64,000 bases of DNA from Ambrosia x helenae (lineage: Eukaryota; Streptophyta; Magnoliopsida; Asterales; Asteraceae), in NCBI GenBank assembly GCA_030844895.1, contig CM061229.1, forward strand, positions 109,800,975-109,864,974. Reading direction: 5' to 3'. Position numbers and translations under genes: made by a program. This document shows, one piece after another, positions 46,724 through 57,985 of this stretch. Below the pieces are notes generated by a model. It made no database searches. It was not told the DNA's origin and saw nothing but the letters and a program-made list of their open reading frames with translations. Each line of letters starts with the position of its first letter. Positions within the stretch are counted from its first letter, which is position 1.

Positions 46724-46975
46724 TAAGGCCTAATAGAATAGTAGGAGATAATGTGACACGCAAGAGGGAGTTTGACTCACAAGCATGCCACCTCAGTTGA
46801 GACCGGTGACGGCCAATAGCTGATAGTTAAAATGCGGACGATATGTTAATCATGGCTTATTGATGGACAATATGTTAAAAGGTGAGACCGCTAGCACGCA
46901 TTTCGTTGTTAGTTATGACCAGTGACGATCAATAAGTAATGGTTTAAATTATTTAAATCCAATACTTTTTTTTTG

Positions 46976-47339
46976 TTTTTTTAACAAATTATTAAGACTG
47001 TACGTTGTGGCTCGCGGCGGTGCTAACGTGTCTCTCAAGTAGCCAGGTTGTTGTGACTGAGGATGAGCACCGGCGCGACCACAACCAACAAATCCAACAC
47101 AAATTCCTTTCTTCGCGTTGTGAGCCTGCTCGCTTTAGGTTGTTGTGGCTGGGGTGAGCATGGGGCTACTGTGTGCAACACATGGTCTAAAATATAAAAC
47201 CAAAGTCAAATATTACTCAAGCAAACGTGTGAGGGAGAAGAAAAGAGCTCCACTTCACTTGCCACATGGTGCATGTTTATAGCTTCAAGATTGGAGGGTA
47301 CAAACAACACAAATGTTTTGTGTAGTCTGGTGGGCTTGG
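46976..47339. other. GC-richer stretch before the KUP gene
   Basis: Contains two related segments (GGTTGTTGTGACTGAGG and GGTTGTTGTGGCTGGGG) about 100 bp apart. No coding exon. It may include distal promoter sequence of the potassium transporter gene. Confidence 0.3.
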
Positions 47340-47371
47340 CCGGTGGGGTTCTCTTGGCTTAAAAAACATCC

Positions 47372-47673
47372 ACACACACACACACACACACACACTTTCA
47401 CCAGCACCTTATTCTCACTTACCGAATAACAACTGCTCGTTTGCATTACGTCTCTCTTATTCAACCTTTTCCTCTGTTTCCTTCATTCATTGAATAACAA
47501 TAATCTTGAAGTGGGTATACTGTTTTCTCATCTGGGTCACATTCAATCCAATTATTTTCCTCTGTTTTGCTCATTTCTTTAAGAATCTTCAAGTGGGCAT
47601 ACTGTTTTCTCATCTGAGTCATCTTCAATCCTATTGATACTGACATGAAAATAATCTTTTGAGGTTCTTAGTG
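47372..47673 (+). promoter_or_regulatory. Presumed 5' leader of the KUP gene with tandem duplication
   Basis: A (CA)n run at 47372-47394 is followed by a pyrimidine-rich leader. A segment of about 82 bp is duplicated: CCTTTTCCTCTGTTT near 47466 and again near 47549, and GTGGGTATACTGTTTTCTCATCTG at 47511 with GTGGGCATACTGTTTTCTCATCTG at 47593. The transcription start is not determined. The duplication adds several short upstream ORF chances, but none is outstanding. Confidence 0.45.
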
Positions 47674-50600
47674 ATGGATATTGAAAGCAGACACCGAAAT
47701 TCCCATCCAATTAAGGTACAAAAAGTGTATAAAAATAATCAAAACTTTGAAGGTTATTTACTTATTATTATTATTTGACAGTTGTATTCATGTAACATGT
47801 TGTTGCAGAAAGAATCATGGAAGACTGTGATGACTTTAGCTTATCAAAGTTTAGGAGTTGTGTATGGAGAATTAAGCACTTCTCCTTTGTATGTGTACAA
47901 AAGTGCCTTTGCAGAAGATATTCATCATTCAGAGTCTAATGAAGAGATATTTGGAGTTTTATCTTTTGTCTTCTGGACATTAACATTAATCCCACTTATG
48001 AAATATGTGTTTATAGTTCTTAGAGCTGATGATAATGGTGAAGGAGGGACTTTTGCTTTGTACACATTGTTATGTCGTCATGCTCGAGTCAGCACGCTGC
48101 CGAATGGTCAGCTTGCTGATGAAGAGCTTTATGAGTACAGAACAGATGAATTCGGGTCGGGTTCTAGAGATATTGGGTTGAGTTTGAAGTCTACTTTGGA
48201 GAAACATAAAGTCTTGCAGAAAGGTTTGCTTGTTTTGGCTTTGCTTGGTACTTGTATGGTCATTGGTGATGGTGTTCTTACTCCGGCTATATCCGGTATG
48301 CGAATTTTTGAAGTTTTTGTGTTGTTTGAGTTTGATGATCATATGTTTATAGAGTTTTCTTTGTTTGTGATTCTTGTAGTGTTCTCTGCTGTTTCTGGGC
48401 TTGAGCTTTCTATGTCAAAAGAACACCATCAATGTAAGTTCTTTTATTTAGTTTTGTACCATAAAGTCAAAATCATCATCATCATACTCAGTTAATCCCA
48501 CCAATAGCAAAAGGTAAGGTAGGGTCTGAGGAGGGTAAGATGTAGACAGCCTTACCTCTACCCGTGGGAATAGAGAGGCTGCTTCCAATGAGACCCCCCG
48601 CTCGATACCATAAAGTCAAAATAAAATCATAAATTAAACATTTAAAAAAAAAGTTATAACTTTGTGTCATAGTGAATGTGAATTCTTGATTTTTAATAAA
48701 GTATGTGTGAATTAAGTTGTAGACAATTTTTAACGGTTATAATCGCTCAGGAAGGTTTTAGCAATTGCGTTTGTGATTACTGATCACAACCCCCCAATCC
48801 GTTTGACTTGTTTAGATAAATAGGTTAAACTGGTCGTCTTGGGTGGATCTAGAGTGTAAGCAGGGTAACATCCGTTAGTACCGTTACCCCTCAACTTTTT
48901 TGGTGTAGTGTATTTTTAATTTTTTTTACGTGTTTTGTATTACGTTACCCGTGAAAATTATGTAACGTTACCCCTGAAATTTTGGTCTAGATCCGCCACT
49001 GCTGGTCGTGTTGGGGTTACATGTTGTTACATGGGTTGTGTTCAGGTTCAACAATTTTGACCCACCAACTCGACATGATTAACACCTCTAGCTCTTAGTA
49101 AAACCGAAAATTTGATCCCATAAATACCCTTTAGATTATCTTGAAAATGTGTCTACTTTAGTTGGTAAACTAACAAGTGAATGCAAAACCAGTAGTCATA
49201 TTGGTACAACAGTTGGGACTTTCGTGTTGTTTTCAACTCGAACAATCTAGAGTGCAATGTTAATTCTTTTTTGGTTAATATTCGTCGTACCAAATCAACC
49301 CGAATCATAAAGAAAAGTTGACAAGATCATGATTAGGATATATATTGGTTTTATTCTAATAATCATTCAGATTCTAGATTTCACTTACATACAAACAATA
49401 TTCTTTTAAACGTGCTGTTGAATGTTGATGGATAAAGAGAGGGTACCAAATTGATAATAAAATAACACTATTTTGCTGGGACCTTTTGTGATAAAGTTTT
49501 TATCTTTATCAAAAATCTCATCTCCATTAAATACATAAAGTAATAGTGTCGTTGAGGCCCGTTTAATAAATAAACAATATTAAGTAAAAACCTGTGAGAG
49601 CCGCATAATGTGTTTCTCGTAGTTATCTACTTAAAACTGGTTCTGTATTGGACGTGCCCCGTTGTTGTGGATTAGTCTTGCCTCAAGACTAAAGATTTCA
49701 AGTTAAAATGGTTATTGATATGCACAGTAAACTGTATGTCACACTTTTCCCCTTTTAGATGAATTAGAAACTGTTACAGGTGACAAGATTATATTTTGTA
49801 TAATATATAAATATAAAAAGCAAGAATCAGTGATTTTACCTATATAAGTTAGGTCAGATTATAGTGCATATATACGTGATCAACTTGCCTGTCATTGTCT
49901 TGTTTTCTTTAACTTTTCCACTAACTTATGAATATGATTTCCCACTTTGTTTTCGTTTTCGTGTGATAAGTTATCTTGTTTGCGCAATTGCGCTCTAAAA
50001 TATTGAAAGTGACGACTCTGTCGGTTTTATGTTTTTTCTAGGTGCGTTCTAGCAAACGTAATAGAGACCACACGTTAGAGGGAAAGATAATATATTTATA
50101 TGTTACTAAATACTTTTCTAAAGAACCATGCTTTTAGTGGCAAGTTTTGCTAGATGTGGGTAACGGGCCAAGGGGTCGACCCGCAAACACTTTTTTTGTT
50201 TGCCTTTTCTTGCGTTTTTCAAATAATTAATATTTTAAATATGATAAAAAGCGCATTTTGAATAGTTTTTGGGCGACTTACAACCCGTTCCTAACATAAC
50301 AAGGTATTTAAATTTCAGATGTAGAAGTCCCGTTTGCTTGCGTCATATTAGTGCTCTTGTTTTGCCTCCAACATTACGGGACCCATCGTTTAGGATTCTT
50401 GTTTGCACCAATCGTGATTACGTGGCTCCTGTGCATCAGCACCATAGGAATTTACAACATTTTTCATTGGAACCCGCAAGTTTTTCAAGCGTTGTCGCCT
50501 TATTACATGTACAAGTTTTTAAAGAAAACAAAAATACAAGGATGGATGTCATTAGGTGGAATCTTGTTGTGTATAACAGGTACATCAACTGTTCTCTTAG

Positions 50601-52603
50601 TACATTGACTTCTGTTGACTTATTGTTTGACTTTTTATATAACTTGTGCCTATTTCGTCCGTTTTCCAGGCTCAGAGGCTATGTATGCTGATCTTGGTCA
50701 TTTTTCCCAGTTGTCCATTAAGGTATTCAATCAACTTACTAGTGTCAAAAAGGGAAGTTGTGTCGGTTGGGTAATGAGCTAAAACGATTTGCGCCTTTTT
50801 TACTTTATTTCTCATTTCCTAATGTTAGCGCGAGTGATTGGGCCCAACCATAATGGGCCAATCACTAATGGGCTAAGTAGTAGTAGGCCAGATTGAGTGT
50901 ACTTGATCTAATAATATTATTTGCAGATGGCTTTTACATTTGTGGTTTACCCATCCTTGATCCTTGCTTATATGGGCCAAGCCGCGTATCTCTCGAAGCA
51001 TCACATTCTTGAAACTGACTACCGAATTGGTTTCTACGTATCTGTCCCAGGTAAGTCAATTTTTTTTTTCTTATTTTGGATTTGAAATGTTATTCATTTG
51101 TTTAATATTGTGACAGAAAAAATAAGATGGCCAGTTCTTGGAATTGCGATACTTGCTGCAGTTGTTGGAAGCCAAGCTATCATCACTGGGACGTTTTCTA
51201 TTATCAAACAGTGTTCGGCTTTGGGTTGTTTCCCGCGGGTCAAAATAATCCACACGTCGCCTACTAATAAGCACGGTCAAATCTATATACCGGAGATTAA
51301 TTGGACTTTGATGCTCCTATGCTTAGCTGTCACAATTGGTTTTCGTGACACCAAACATATAAGCAATGCAGCAGGTACATACTGTCATGAGTTATAGAGA
51401 TCCAGCCGAGGACCATGGCTGCTAGGGCCCGACCCGAAGTTAATCTGATAGAACTTTTGGTAGGGTTATAGCACCCAAGTTCTGAGGTCCTCGGCCGAAT
51501 CTCAGAAATGATGTTTGTTTTCTGATTTCTGTACAGGTTTGGCAGTTATTACGGTTATGTTAGTGACAACGTGCCTAATGTCACTTGTAATGGTTTTATG
51601 CTGGCGAAAAAGCGTGTTCATAGCTCTCGGTTTTATGTTCTTCTTTGGCTCGATAGAAATGCTCTACTTCTCAGCATCGTTGATAAAGTTTCGCGAAGGC
51701 GCATGGGTCCCGGTCGCCCTCTCGTGCATCTTTCTAGTCATCATGTTCGTGTGGCACTACGGAACGATAAAAAAATACGAGTTTGATGTCCAAAACAAAG
51801 TCTCAATCAATTGGCTCCTTAGCTTGGGCCCTACACTTGGCATCATGCGGGTCCGTGGAATCGGGCTCATTCACACGGAGCTCGTTTCGGGGATCCCTGC
51901 CATTTTCTCACACTTTGTAACGAACCTCCCAGCTTTTCACCAAGTTGTGGTGTTCCTTTGTGTGAAATCGGTCCCCGTGCCTCATGTAAGGCCTGAGGAG
52001 CGGTTTCTCGTTGGAAGGATTGGCCCAAAGGAATATAGATTGTATCGGTGCATAGCAAGATACGGGTACCGTGATGTCAACATGGACGACGTGGAATTCG
52101 AGAATGATCTCATTTGTAGCGTAGCCGAGTTCATTCGTACAGAAAGGGCCGACGCCCCTGATGGTAATGGTGTCCATGATGTAAGGGAAGACTTTGATAA
52201 TGACGGGAGGATGTCAGTTGTTGGGACTGCTTCGGCCAACTTAGAAGGCGGTATAAGGATGTGTGAGGACGAAAACGGGTTTTCATCCGAACTTCAAGAG
52301 ATAGCGGTGTCTGAGGCATCGCCACGGCCAAGAAAGAGGGTGAGATTCGTTGTACCCGAGAGCCCACAAATAAACACGGGTGTGAGGGACGAGTTGAGGG
52401 AGTTGATGGAAGCTCGGGAAGCAGGGTTAGCTTTTATTCGCGGTCATTGTTACGTGAAAGCGAAAAGAGGTTCGAGCTTGATGAAAAGATTTGTTATAAA
52501 TTTCGGGTATGATTTTTTGCGAAGGAATTCGCGAGGCCCGACGAACGCATTGAGCTTCCCTCAAGCGTCGACACTCGAGGTCGGGATGGTGTACCAGGTT
52601 TAG
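47674..52603 (+). CDS. KUP6: Potassium transporter, KUP/HAK/KT family, KUP6/KUP8-like (8 coding exons, 781 aa)
   Basis: A membrane K+ transporter (probably K+/H+ coupled). Plant members of this subgroup act in K+ efflux and homeostasis, cell expansion and turgor. Exons: 47674-47715, 47809-48295, 48380-48433, 50319-50579, 50670-50722, 50927-51050, 51117-51374, 51537-52603; all introns are GT..AG and the joined frame gives 781 codons plus TAG. The start MDIESRHRNSHPIK is the only ATG giving the short N-terminus usual here. Residues 30-42 read GVVYGELSTSPLY, the first-helix ion motif, with Glu35 where the family has Asp. Further hallmarks are LRADDNGEGGTFALY, GTCMVIGDGVLTPAIS, SAVSGLELSMSKEHHQ, SEAMYADLGHFSQLSIK, GSQAIITGTFSI, and the cytosolic tail with RVRFVVPESP. 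Intron 3 (1885 nt) holds a SINE and a MITE. The exact orthologue (KUP6 versus KUP8) is not decided. Confidence 0.96.
48474..48605 (-). mobile_element. SINE (Au/TS-type, 5'-truncated) in KUP intron 3
   Basis: The 17-bp direct repeat TACCATAAAGTCAAAAT lies at 48457-48473 and 48606-48622, marking an insertion of 132 bp. On the minus strand the body ends GTGGGATTAACTGAGT followed by an ATGATGATG tail, as in Au/TS-type plant SINEs. The pol III promoter head is missing, so this copy is 5'-truncated. It lies antisense in the intron. Confidence 0.85.
48870..48995. mobile_element. Short dispersed repeat in KUP intron 3
   Basis: CGTTACCCCTCAACTTTTTTGG, then TTTTACGTGTTTTGTATTACG and CGTTACCCCTGAAATT match, in inverse, the repeat at 37310-37440. 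No coding content. Confidence 0.5.
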
Positions 52604-52861
52604 TTATGACTCTATATCGGGGTTTCAGATGAATCTAACGATGAACGTGTAAAGAAGGCTACTAGCATCAAAGGTTATTTGTCGTGTAAGATGTTGAGAT
52701 GTATAATATGCATGTAATGAACTAATGAAGTGTGATTTTTGTTATGATAAATGTGGTGGGCTTTTGGTATTTGTTTCTTCATGTTAACAATGGCCCATAA
52801 ACGCCAACCTAAAAGAGTCAACCAATGGGTCAAAATAGTGATGCATGGTATATTCGTTGTG

Positions 52862-53050
52862 TTTTTTTTTTTTTTAACAAGTGGTGTAGTCGGTGGAGCT
52901 CCGTCTAATACCTTGGGTTAGCTTGTACTGATTACCCATCTCATCTGGATTTGAAAACTCCCTAGATGGAACTCCCACATGTGATAAATATGGCTCCAAC
53001 TGAAATCGAACCATCAAACTCCACATGACCCCTGCTCTAGCTCCCCCTTG
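52862..53050 (-). mobile_element. tRNA-derived SINE, 5'-truncated
   Basis: On the minus strand GGAGCTAGAGCAGGGGTCATG leads to a B box (GGTTCGATTTC) and a body (GTGGGAGTTCCATCTAGGGAG, GATGAGATGGGTAATCAGTAC), ending in a poly(A) run (T at 52862-52875). It belongs to the family split by the CACTA element at 32-34 kb. It lies about 260 bp downstream of the KUP stop codon and might influence its 3' end. Confidence 0.75.
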
Positions 53051-54370
53051 TATTTTGTTCTTTTTGAAAAATGCATGTATAATTTCCAAGACTTGTCTTT
53101 ATCATTTTAAAAAATTGATACAAACTAGTGATTAAAAGTTGGGTTCACAGTTCACAGTGTTAAACCAAACAATGGTTCAACCAACACAACCGATCTGGTT
53201 GGCTTGGTTTGTCGTTATGAAATAATAGTTGCTAATTCAGTTCATATTTTTTTTTCAGGAAGTATATGATACAAAGTCCCAATTAACTCAATCCTGATTG
53301 ATTAAAAGGGTAATATAGACTTTTATAAAACACCCAAACCCACCATTCTCTATTGTAACACACACATCCAAAGAAGAAACAGCGAACAGAGAGAGAGAGA
53401 GGGGGAGGAGCCGGAGACCTCCCCACCACCATCGATGGCGGAGCTTTGGTCAGCAACCACCACTCGAACGGTGGAGCCACCGCACCAACATCAACACATA
53501 CACTCAGTACCGGTTTTAAATAGGTGCTTAGAGAACAGAGAATCCTCCACTGATCGAGAACCACTTAACTTTCATGTGTTCAACTCTACCACCGGTTTCA
53601 CCGGCACCGGTCGGTAACATGTCGGCGACCGCTCTTCTACAAAGGCAGCTCAAATGAGGTCAACAAGATGCACAAATTCTAGTGGAAATGATACCGGATT
53701 TGGGCTCATGAGTTCAGCTCTCTCTAATCAACGATCAAGCCCTAGAAATGGTGAAAGATTGATGATGATCGGGTGGTGGTGAGTTTGGCGATGGTGAACT
53801 AACAAAGGACTTTTTGGGGGATTCACGGAGTGAAAGAAGTGTGTCGTTTAATCTATAACAAGAGTTGAACAAGTTTGCATCTTCATCAATGGGTTTTAGC
53901 CAATTTAAAAGATGATGTTCCAACAAAAAAAAATTAAACGTGCGTTTATTTTTTACAAAAGGTGCGTTTCAAAACTTTCAATTTTTCAAAGGAGTTTTCA
54001 ATTTTTTCAAAGAATTAATTGCCAATTTAGTCCATGAGGTTTGTTAAAAAATTGTCATTTTCATCCGAATGTTTTTTTTCTCATCTGTGTCCCTGTGGTT
54101 TCCATTTTTTGCCGAGAGAACTACACAATTAGTCCTTGTGGTTTACTATTAGTTTCACCTTTGAGTATTAAGGTTTTAAAGTTTCATGTTAAGGTGTTAA
54201 GTTTAGTTTTTGTAACATAATAGGGCATTAGCACTAACGGAGGTTAATATTTAACTGAGTTTACCCTCACGTGATAAATGGTAAACCACAAGGACCAAAG
54301 GTGAAACTTAAGTTGGGCCCACCACCAGCCTCAAAAGTGAAACTAATGGTAAACTACAAGGACTAAATGC
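53051..54370. other. No gene supported
   Basis: A (GA)n run at 53388-53402 and CACCACC-rich sequence follow. From 54010 on, sequence such as CCAATTTAGTCCATGAGGTTTG and GTTTACCATTAGTTTCAC is typical of Mutator-type terminal regions. A 60-codon frame at 53435 has no recognisable domain. Confidence 0.35.
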
Positions 54371-54866
54371 GTAGTTCTCCCTAATATTTAAAAATTTTAC
54401 TGGGACCCCATTAGGGGTGAGCAAAATTGGGCTGGACCGAAAATTACCCGAGAACCGAATCGGAAAACCACCAAAACCGAACCGGATCCGACATTTAGGT
54501 CCTGTATACGGTTCTGTATTCCAGCCCACTTCGGGTTTCGGGTCGGTTCGGTCCAGGACCACTGGTAAACCATGACAGAACCGAGGAACCGAAATAAATT
54601 CCTTATTTAACTAACTTCCAACTAATTATGACCTAATAATACACATATGACATACCAATCATAATTGCTGCTGTCAATCTGCAAGAACCAGAGAAAGAGG
54701 CTGCGAACATCTTCTCCAAACCTGCAGGTTTATCAATCTGGTAAGTTTTATCTTCTCCAAACCTGCTAGGTCAAAACTGCTGCAGATGCAGCAGACCTGC
54801 AGACCCAAGAAACGCAGCCGTATTTGCTAATGTGTATATTCTAATTTAGATTTAGTAGTGTTCGTT

Positions 54867-55000
54867 TATTAGTTTTGGCGATTCCAAAGAAACGCCCAAA
54901 CTAACATAGTTGAGGCGTTTCAAAAGAATCGCCTAAACTATATTAGTTTAGGCGCATCTTTTGAAACGCCTAAACTAATATAGTTTAGGCGATTCCAAAG
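54867..55000. repeat. Palindrome array 1 in the hAT element
   Basis: Repeats of TTTAGGCGATTCC, GAAACGCCTAAACT and AGTTTAGGCG, each followed by its inverse, give successive hairpins with AACGCC/GGCGTT and ATCGCC/GGCGAT stems. This array is more degenerate than the one at 55690-55906. Confidence 0.75.
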
Positions 55001-55689
55001 ATTATGATTATTCCATATTAATATTGTACGTAGCCTACCGACTCCCGATTCCCGAGTAACTACAAAGTTGTAAACGACTTGATTTAGTTAACTATTCAAC
55101 TAGCTTTTGTGTTAATGCTTCCCTATAACATAACCTATTTGTCATTCGTACTCATCTGCTCAATATTTCAAACATGATGCTACTTAAGTGTTTAACACTT
55201 TAACTGATCTATTTTGGTTAAACACTCAAATGATTTCCTATAATCATGCTTTTCATGAGATGACTTATAAGAGGAAAAAACAAGTGGCTCCACAAATTCA
55301 AAATTTGCCAACTTAAAATGCCTCATTCTATGCTGTAAAAACATACAGAATATACTGACCAACCAAATAAGATAAATCACTTTTAGAAGAGAATATGATT
55401 ACCTGATAGCCTTGATCTGATTCTTGAAGAAATTTGTGTACTATAGTCCTGAATAATGTGATCTGATGTGTATCAAAATTTTAGTCGAAATAGTTTTCAA
55501 CAAAATAAAAGACCATATAACATATACGATAAAAAAATTAAGAAAGGTAAATATTTAAAATGCAAGATGCTAAGATGATAATTAGTGATGTACACATGTT
55601 CACACAGGACTTGCATTAGAATTAACATCAACCGAGATAGCAACATGCAAAAACAGACTTAGATTCATCCTCTGTTGTAACACGGTTCG

Positions 55690-55906
55690 TTAAAAAAAAC
55701 GCCTAAACTATTTTAGTTTAGGCGATCCAAAAGAATCGCCAAAACTATATTAGTTTAGGCGTTTAAAAAAAACGCCTAAACTATATTAGTTTAGGCGATC
55801 CAAAAGAATCGCCAAAACTATATTAGTTTAGGCGTTAAAAAAAAACGCCTAAACTATATTAGTTTAGGCGATCCAAAAGAATCGCCAAAACTATATTAGT
55901 TTAGGC
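55690..55906. repeat. Palindrome array 2 in the hAT element
   Basis: About three units of 76-80 bp. Each unit alternates three hairpins: GCCTAAACTA with TAGTTTAGGC, GGCGAT with ATCGCC around CCAAAAGA, and GGCGTT with AACGCC around an A run. The whole array could fold into long paired structures. Confidence 0.85.
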
Positions 55907-56587
55907 TTTTCTACGTACCATCTATGAATGATCTTTTGCTTTTCTAATTTTTTCTTACAAATGTTTTAGTTATTCACTTAGGAATTCTATCGAACACTTG
56001 GTGTGCAAACATATTATACATACCAATCAAACACAATCAACCCAACTAATTACCAAACAATATATCATAGTTCAAAACATCAACAACTAAGCTGCATACA
56101 ACATCAAAACTTATATTTAAACGCAAATTTTCAGCATACAAAACAAAATTACAAAGTTCAAAAGAGAAATGTTACCTAAACCAAGTTAATGAGTATCAAA
56201 TCGTTGGAAAGGTGCTTGCAATTCTCAGATCCCATTGTTGATTAACGTGCAGGGATAAGAAGTACATTTCGGATCGGGTCTTCTTTCTTGGACCGACGGA
56301 ACCGACTAAGCCCGGACCGATGACCGAACCTACCATTAGGGTCTGACTTCGGTTCTGGTATTATATGCAGATCGGGTCTCGTGTCGGGTCGGGTTTGGTC
56401 GGGTCGGGTCGGGTATGGACCATTGCTCACCCCTAGACCCCATCACCCACCTCCTTCTTCACCTTCGTTCACCACAATCAACCATCATCTCCTCCTCCAC
56501 CTTTCACAATTTATAATTCTTTCTATCTGATTATGATCATATTGTCATTAATGTTCTCATCATAATTATTATTACGTATGTGACACA

Positions 56588-56797
56588 ATGGAATCGGACC
56601 AATTCATGCGTGACGACCCTCGTTACGTCCAAATGCAATCCGAGTCATCCTTATTCTCCCTCCAGAACCCGCCTGAGGCCAATCGCATTTTCGATGAGCT
56701 TCCAAAGGCTACAATCGTTCAAGTTTCTCGTCATGATGCCAGTGATATTATTAGCCCCGTGCTTCATTCTTACACTATTGACTTTCAATACAAACAG
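56588..56797 (+). pseudogene. PLDZ (fragment): First coding exon of a phospholipase D zeta-like gene, captured fragment
   Basis: The frame MESDQFMRDDPRYVQMQS continues with NPPEANRIFDELPKATIVQV and SYTIDFQYKQ, and ends at a correct donor (CAG then GTTATT). PLD zeta (PXPH-PLD) proteins begin with a Met-Gln-rich stretch, then NRIF(D/E)ELPKA and SYTIE.QYKQ, before their PX domain. A three-base gain gives DIISPV instead of the usual DISPV. The next expected exon (PX domain) is not found in the following 7 kb, so this is a fragment, not a gene. It lies between the arms of a TIR element, together with presumed 5' leader sequence. Confidence 0.75.
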
Positions 56798-57274
56798 GTT
56801 ATTTTGTGTTATAATGCAATAGAATCCATAATTGTTGTTTCTAATGAATTGAAAATATCCGGGTCTATAGATTCAGATTTATTTATGATTAAGTGATTTA
56901 TGTTGGAATATAATCTTTATCATCAAAATATATATAAATACATACACATTTGTCAGCCCAAATACTATTCTCCATTACACAAACTTACTTTAGAAAATGC
57001 CAAATATTAGTACGAATCGGGCTACCTACTCTTATTGACACCCTGCATATCCATAGGTGAATTTGCCATATTACTGACAGACCCCTAAATTGTGTATCAC
57101 AACTTAAAAACAATATTTGATTAATAATATCCGAATGGCGTTGGTTGTGGTGAAAAGTGGAGGAGATGGTGGTTGTTGTGGTAGTGAAAGGTAAAGATGG
57201 TGGTGGGTGAAGGTGAAGAAGGAGGTGGGCGGTGGAGTCCCAATAAAGTTTTTAAATAATAGAGAGAACTACAC

Positions 57275-57560
57275 AAATGCAAACATCGATACCGGTTCTG
57301 ATAATACAAATGCCATGAACGACGATGTTTGCTCATAGTAGGCTCGATTCGTCAAGGTACCGTAACGGTATCTGGACTCGCTAAACCCATTCAATTTTTT
57401 TTGACACAAATTATATAAATGCAAACATCGATACCCGTTCTGATAATACAAATGCCGTAAACGACGATGTTTGCTCATGGTAGGCCGGTTCGTCAAGGTA
57501 CCGTAACGGTGTCTGCACTCGCTAAACCCATTCAATTTTTTTTTTTGACACAAATTATAT
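57275..57560. repeat. Tandem duplication, about 142-bp unit
   Basis: Two copies share AAATGCAAACATCGATACC, GACGATGTTTGCTCATRGTAGG, CGTCAAGGTACCGTAACGG and a poly(T) run followed by TTGACACAAATTATATAA. On the minus strand each copy ends in a poly(A)-like run, so the unit may be a retroposed fragment. No coding function is evident. Confidence 0.75.
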
Positions 57561-57720
57561 AAAACCAATGTTTTATTACAAAGATGGAAAAACGACAAAA
57601 ATGTATGATCGGTGGACTTTACGTCCACTATAGTTAATATTATATAAAATTAACACGTTAATATCGAGATTAAATATAATAATTTTATTAGTTTTTGTAT
57701 TTTGTAGGTTATAAAGAAAA

Positions 57721-57790
57721 CTAGTGGGTTTTTACGGCCGCATTGCGGCCGTGGGACATCTATGTGTCACTAACACATTTAACGATCGAG
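57721..57790 (-). mobile_element. 3' end of Helitron W (5' end not located)
   Basis: On the minus strand the perfect hairpin ACGGCCGCAATGCGGCCGT is followed by AAAAACCCA, then CTAG at 57724-57721, then T. The element extends to higher coordinates to an unknown 5' end. It may include the inverted exon pair at 58.2-58.7 kb. Confidence 0.65.
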
Positions 57791-57919
57791 GGGAATGCTA
57801 ACTTTACCGCTATCCTATAATGTTAGTTGTTTTGTGCAAAAGATATCATAAACTTAGTTGTTCCGAATCAAATTTTTATTGATTAAATATTTTTTTCTCT
57901 AATCTGTTTCTTATACACA

Positions 57920-57931
57920 CACACAAACATC

Positions 57932-57965
<34 letters not shown>

Positions 57966-57985
57966 AGTCTCTCTCTCTCTCTCTT
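57920..57985. repeat. (CT)n tract
   Basis: Long imperfect CT run. Similar CT tracts lie at 59348-59370, 61000-61050 and 61850-61895. Confidence 0.8.

Larger units (their letters stand above)
45590..46975. repeat. Long inverted repeat (about 100 bp arms) around the Harbinger-like remnant
   Basis: The left arm 45590-45702 (AATTTAAATAAT.. to ..CACCTTTTAACATATTGTCC) returns inverted at about 46861-46970 (GGACAATATGTTAAAAGGTGAG.. to ..AAATTATTTAAATCC). A second, weaker copy of the right arm lies at 46795-46860. No target-site duplication was identified. It may be a long-TIR element, with the Harbinger-like remnant lying inside it. Confidence 0.55.
54412..56435. mobile_element. hAT-type element, 2024 bp, non-autonomous
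   Basis: The termini are TAGGGGTGAGCAA at both ends in inverse. The exact 8-bp target-site duplication GACCCCAT lies at 54404-54411 and 56436-56443. Subterminal regions are rich in GAACCGAA and CGGGTCGGGT words. The interior carries two palindrome arrays and no transposase ORF. Confidence 0.92.
54371..57272. mobile_element. TIR element carrying a phospholipase D exon (Pack-type), disrupted by a hAT element
   Basis: The left arm is 54371-54411 continued at 56444-56520 once the hAT element is removed; the right arm is about 57145-57272 in inverse. They share TAGTTCTCYCTAWTATTTAAAAA, then TGGGAC, and a 20-bp exact block CCCACCTCCTTCTTCACCTT. AAATGC is found outside each end, but the target duplication is not clean. 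Between the arms lies the first exon of a PLD zeta gene. The arrangement resembles a Pack-MULE. No transposase is present. Confidence 0.6.

Noticed and set aside
53435..53617. 60-codon frame starting MAELWSATTT
   Set aside because: His/Thr/Pro-rich composition follows CACCACC-type DNA; no splice or domain support.
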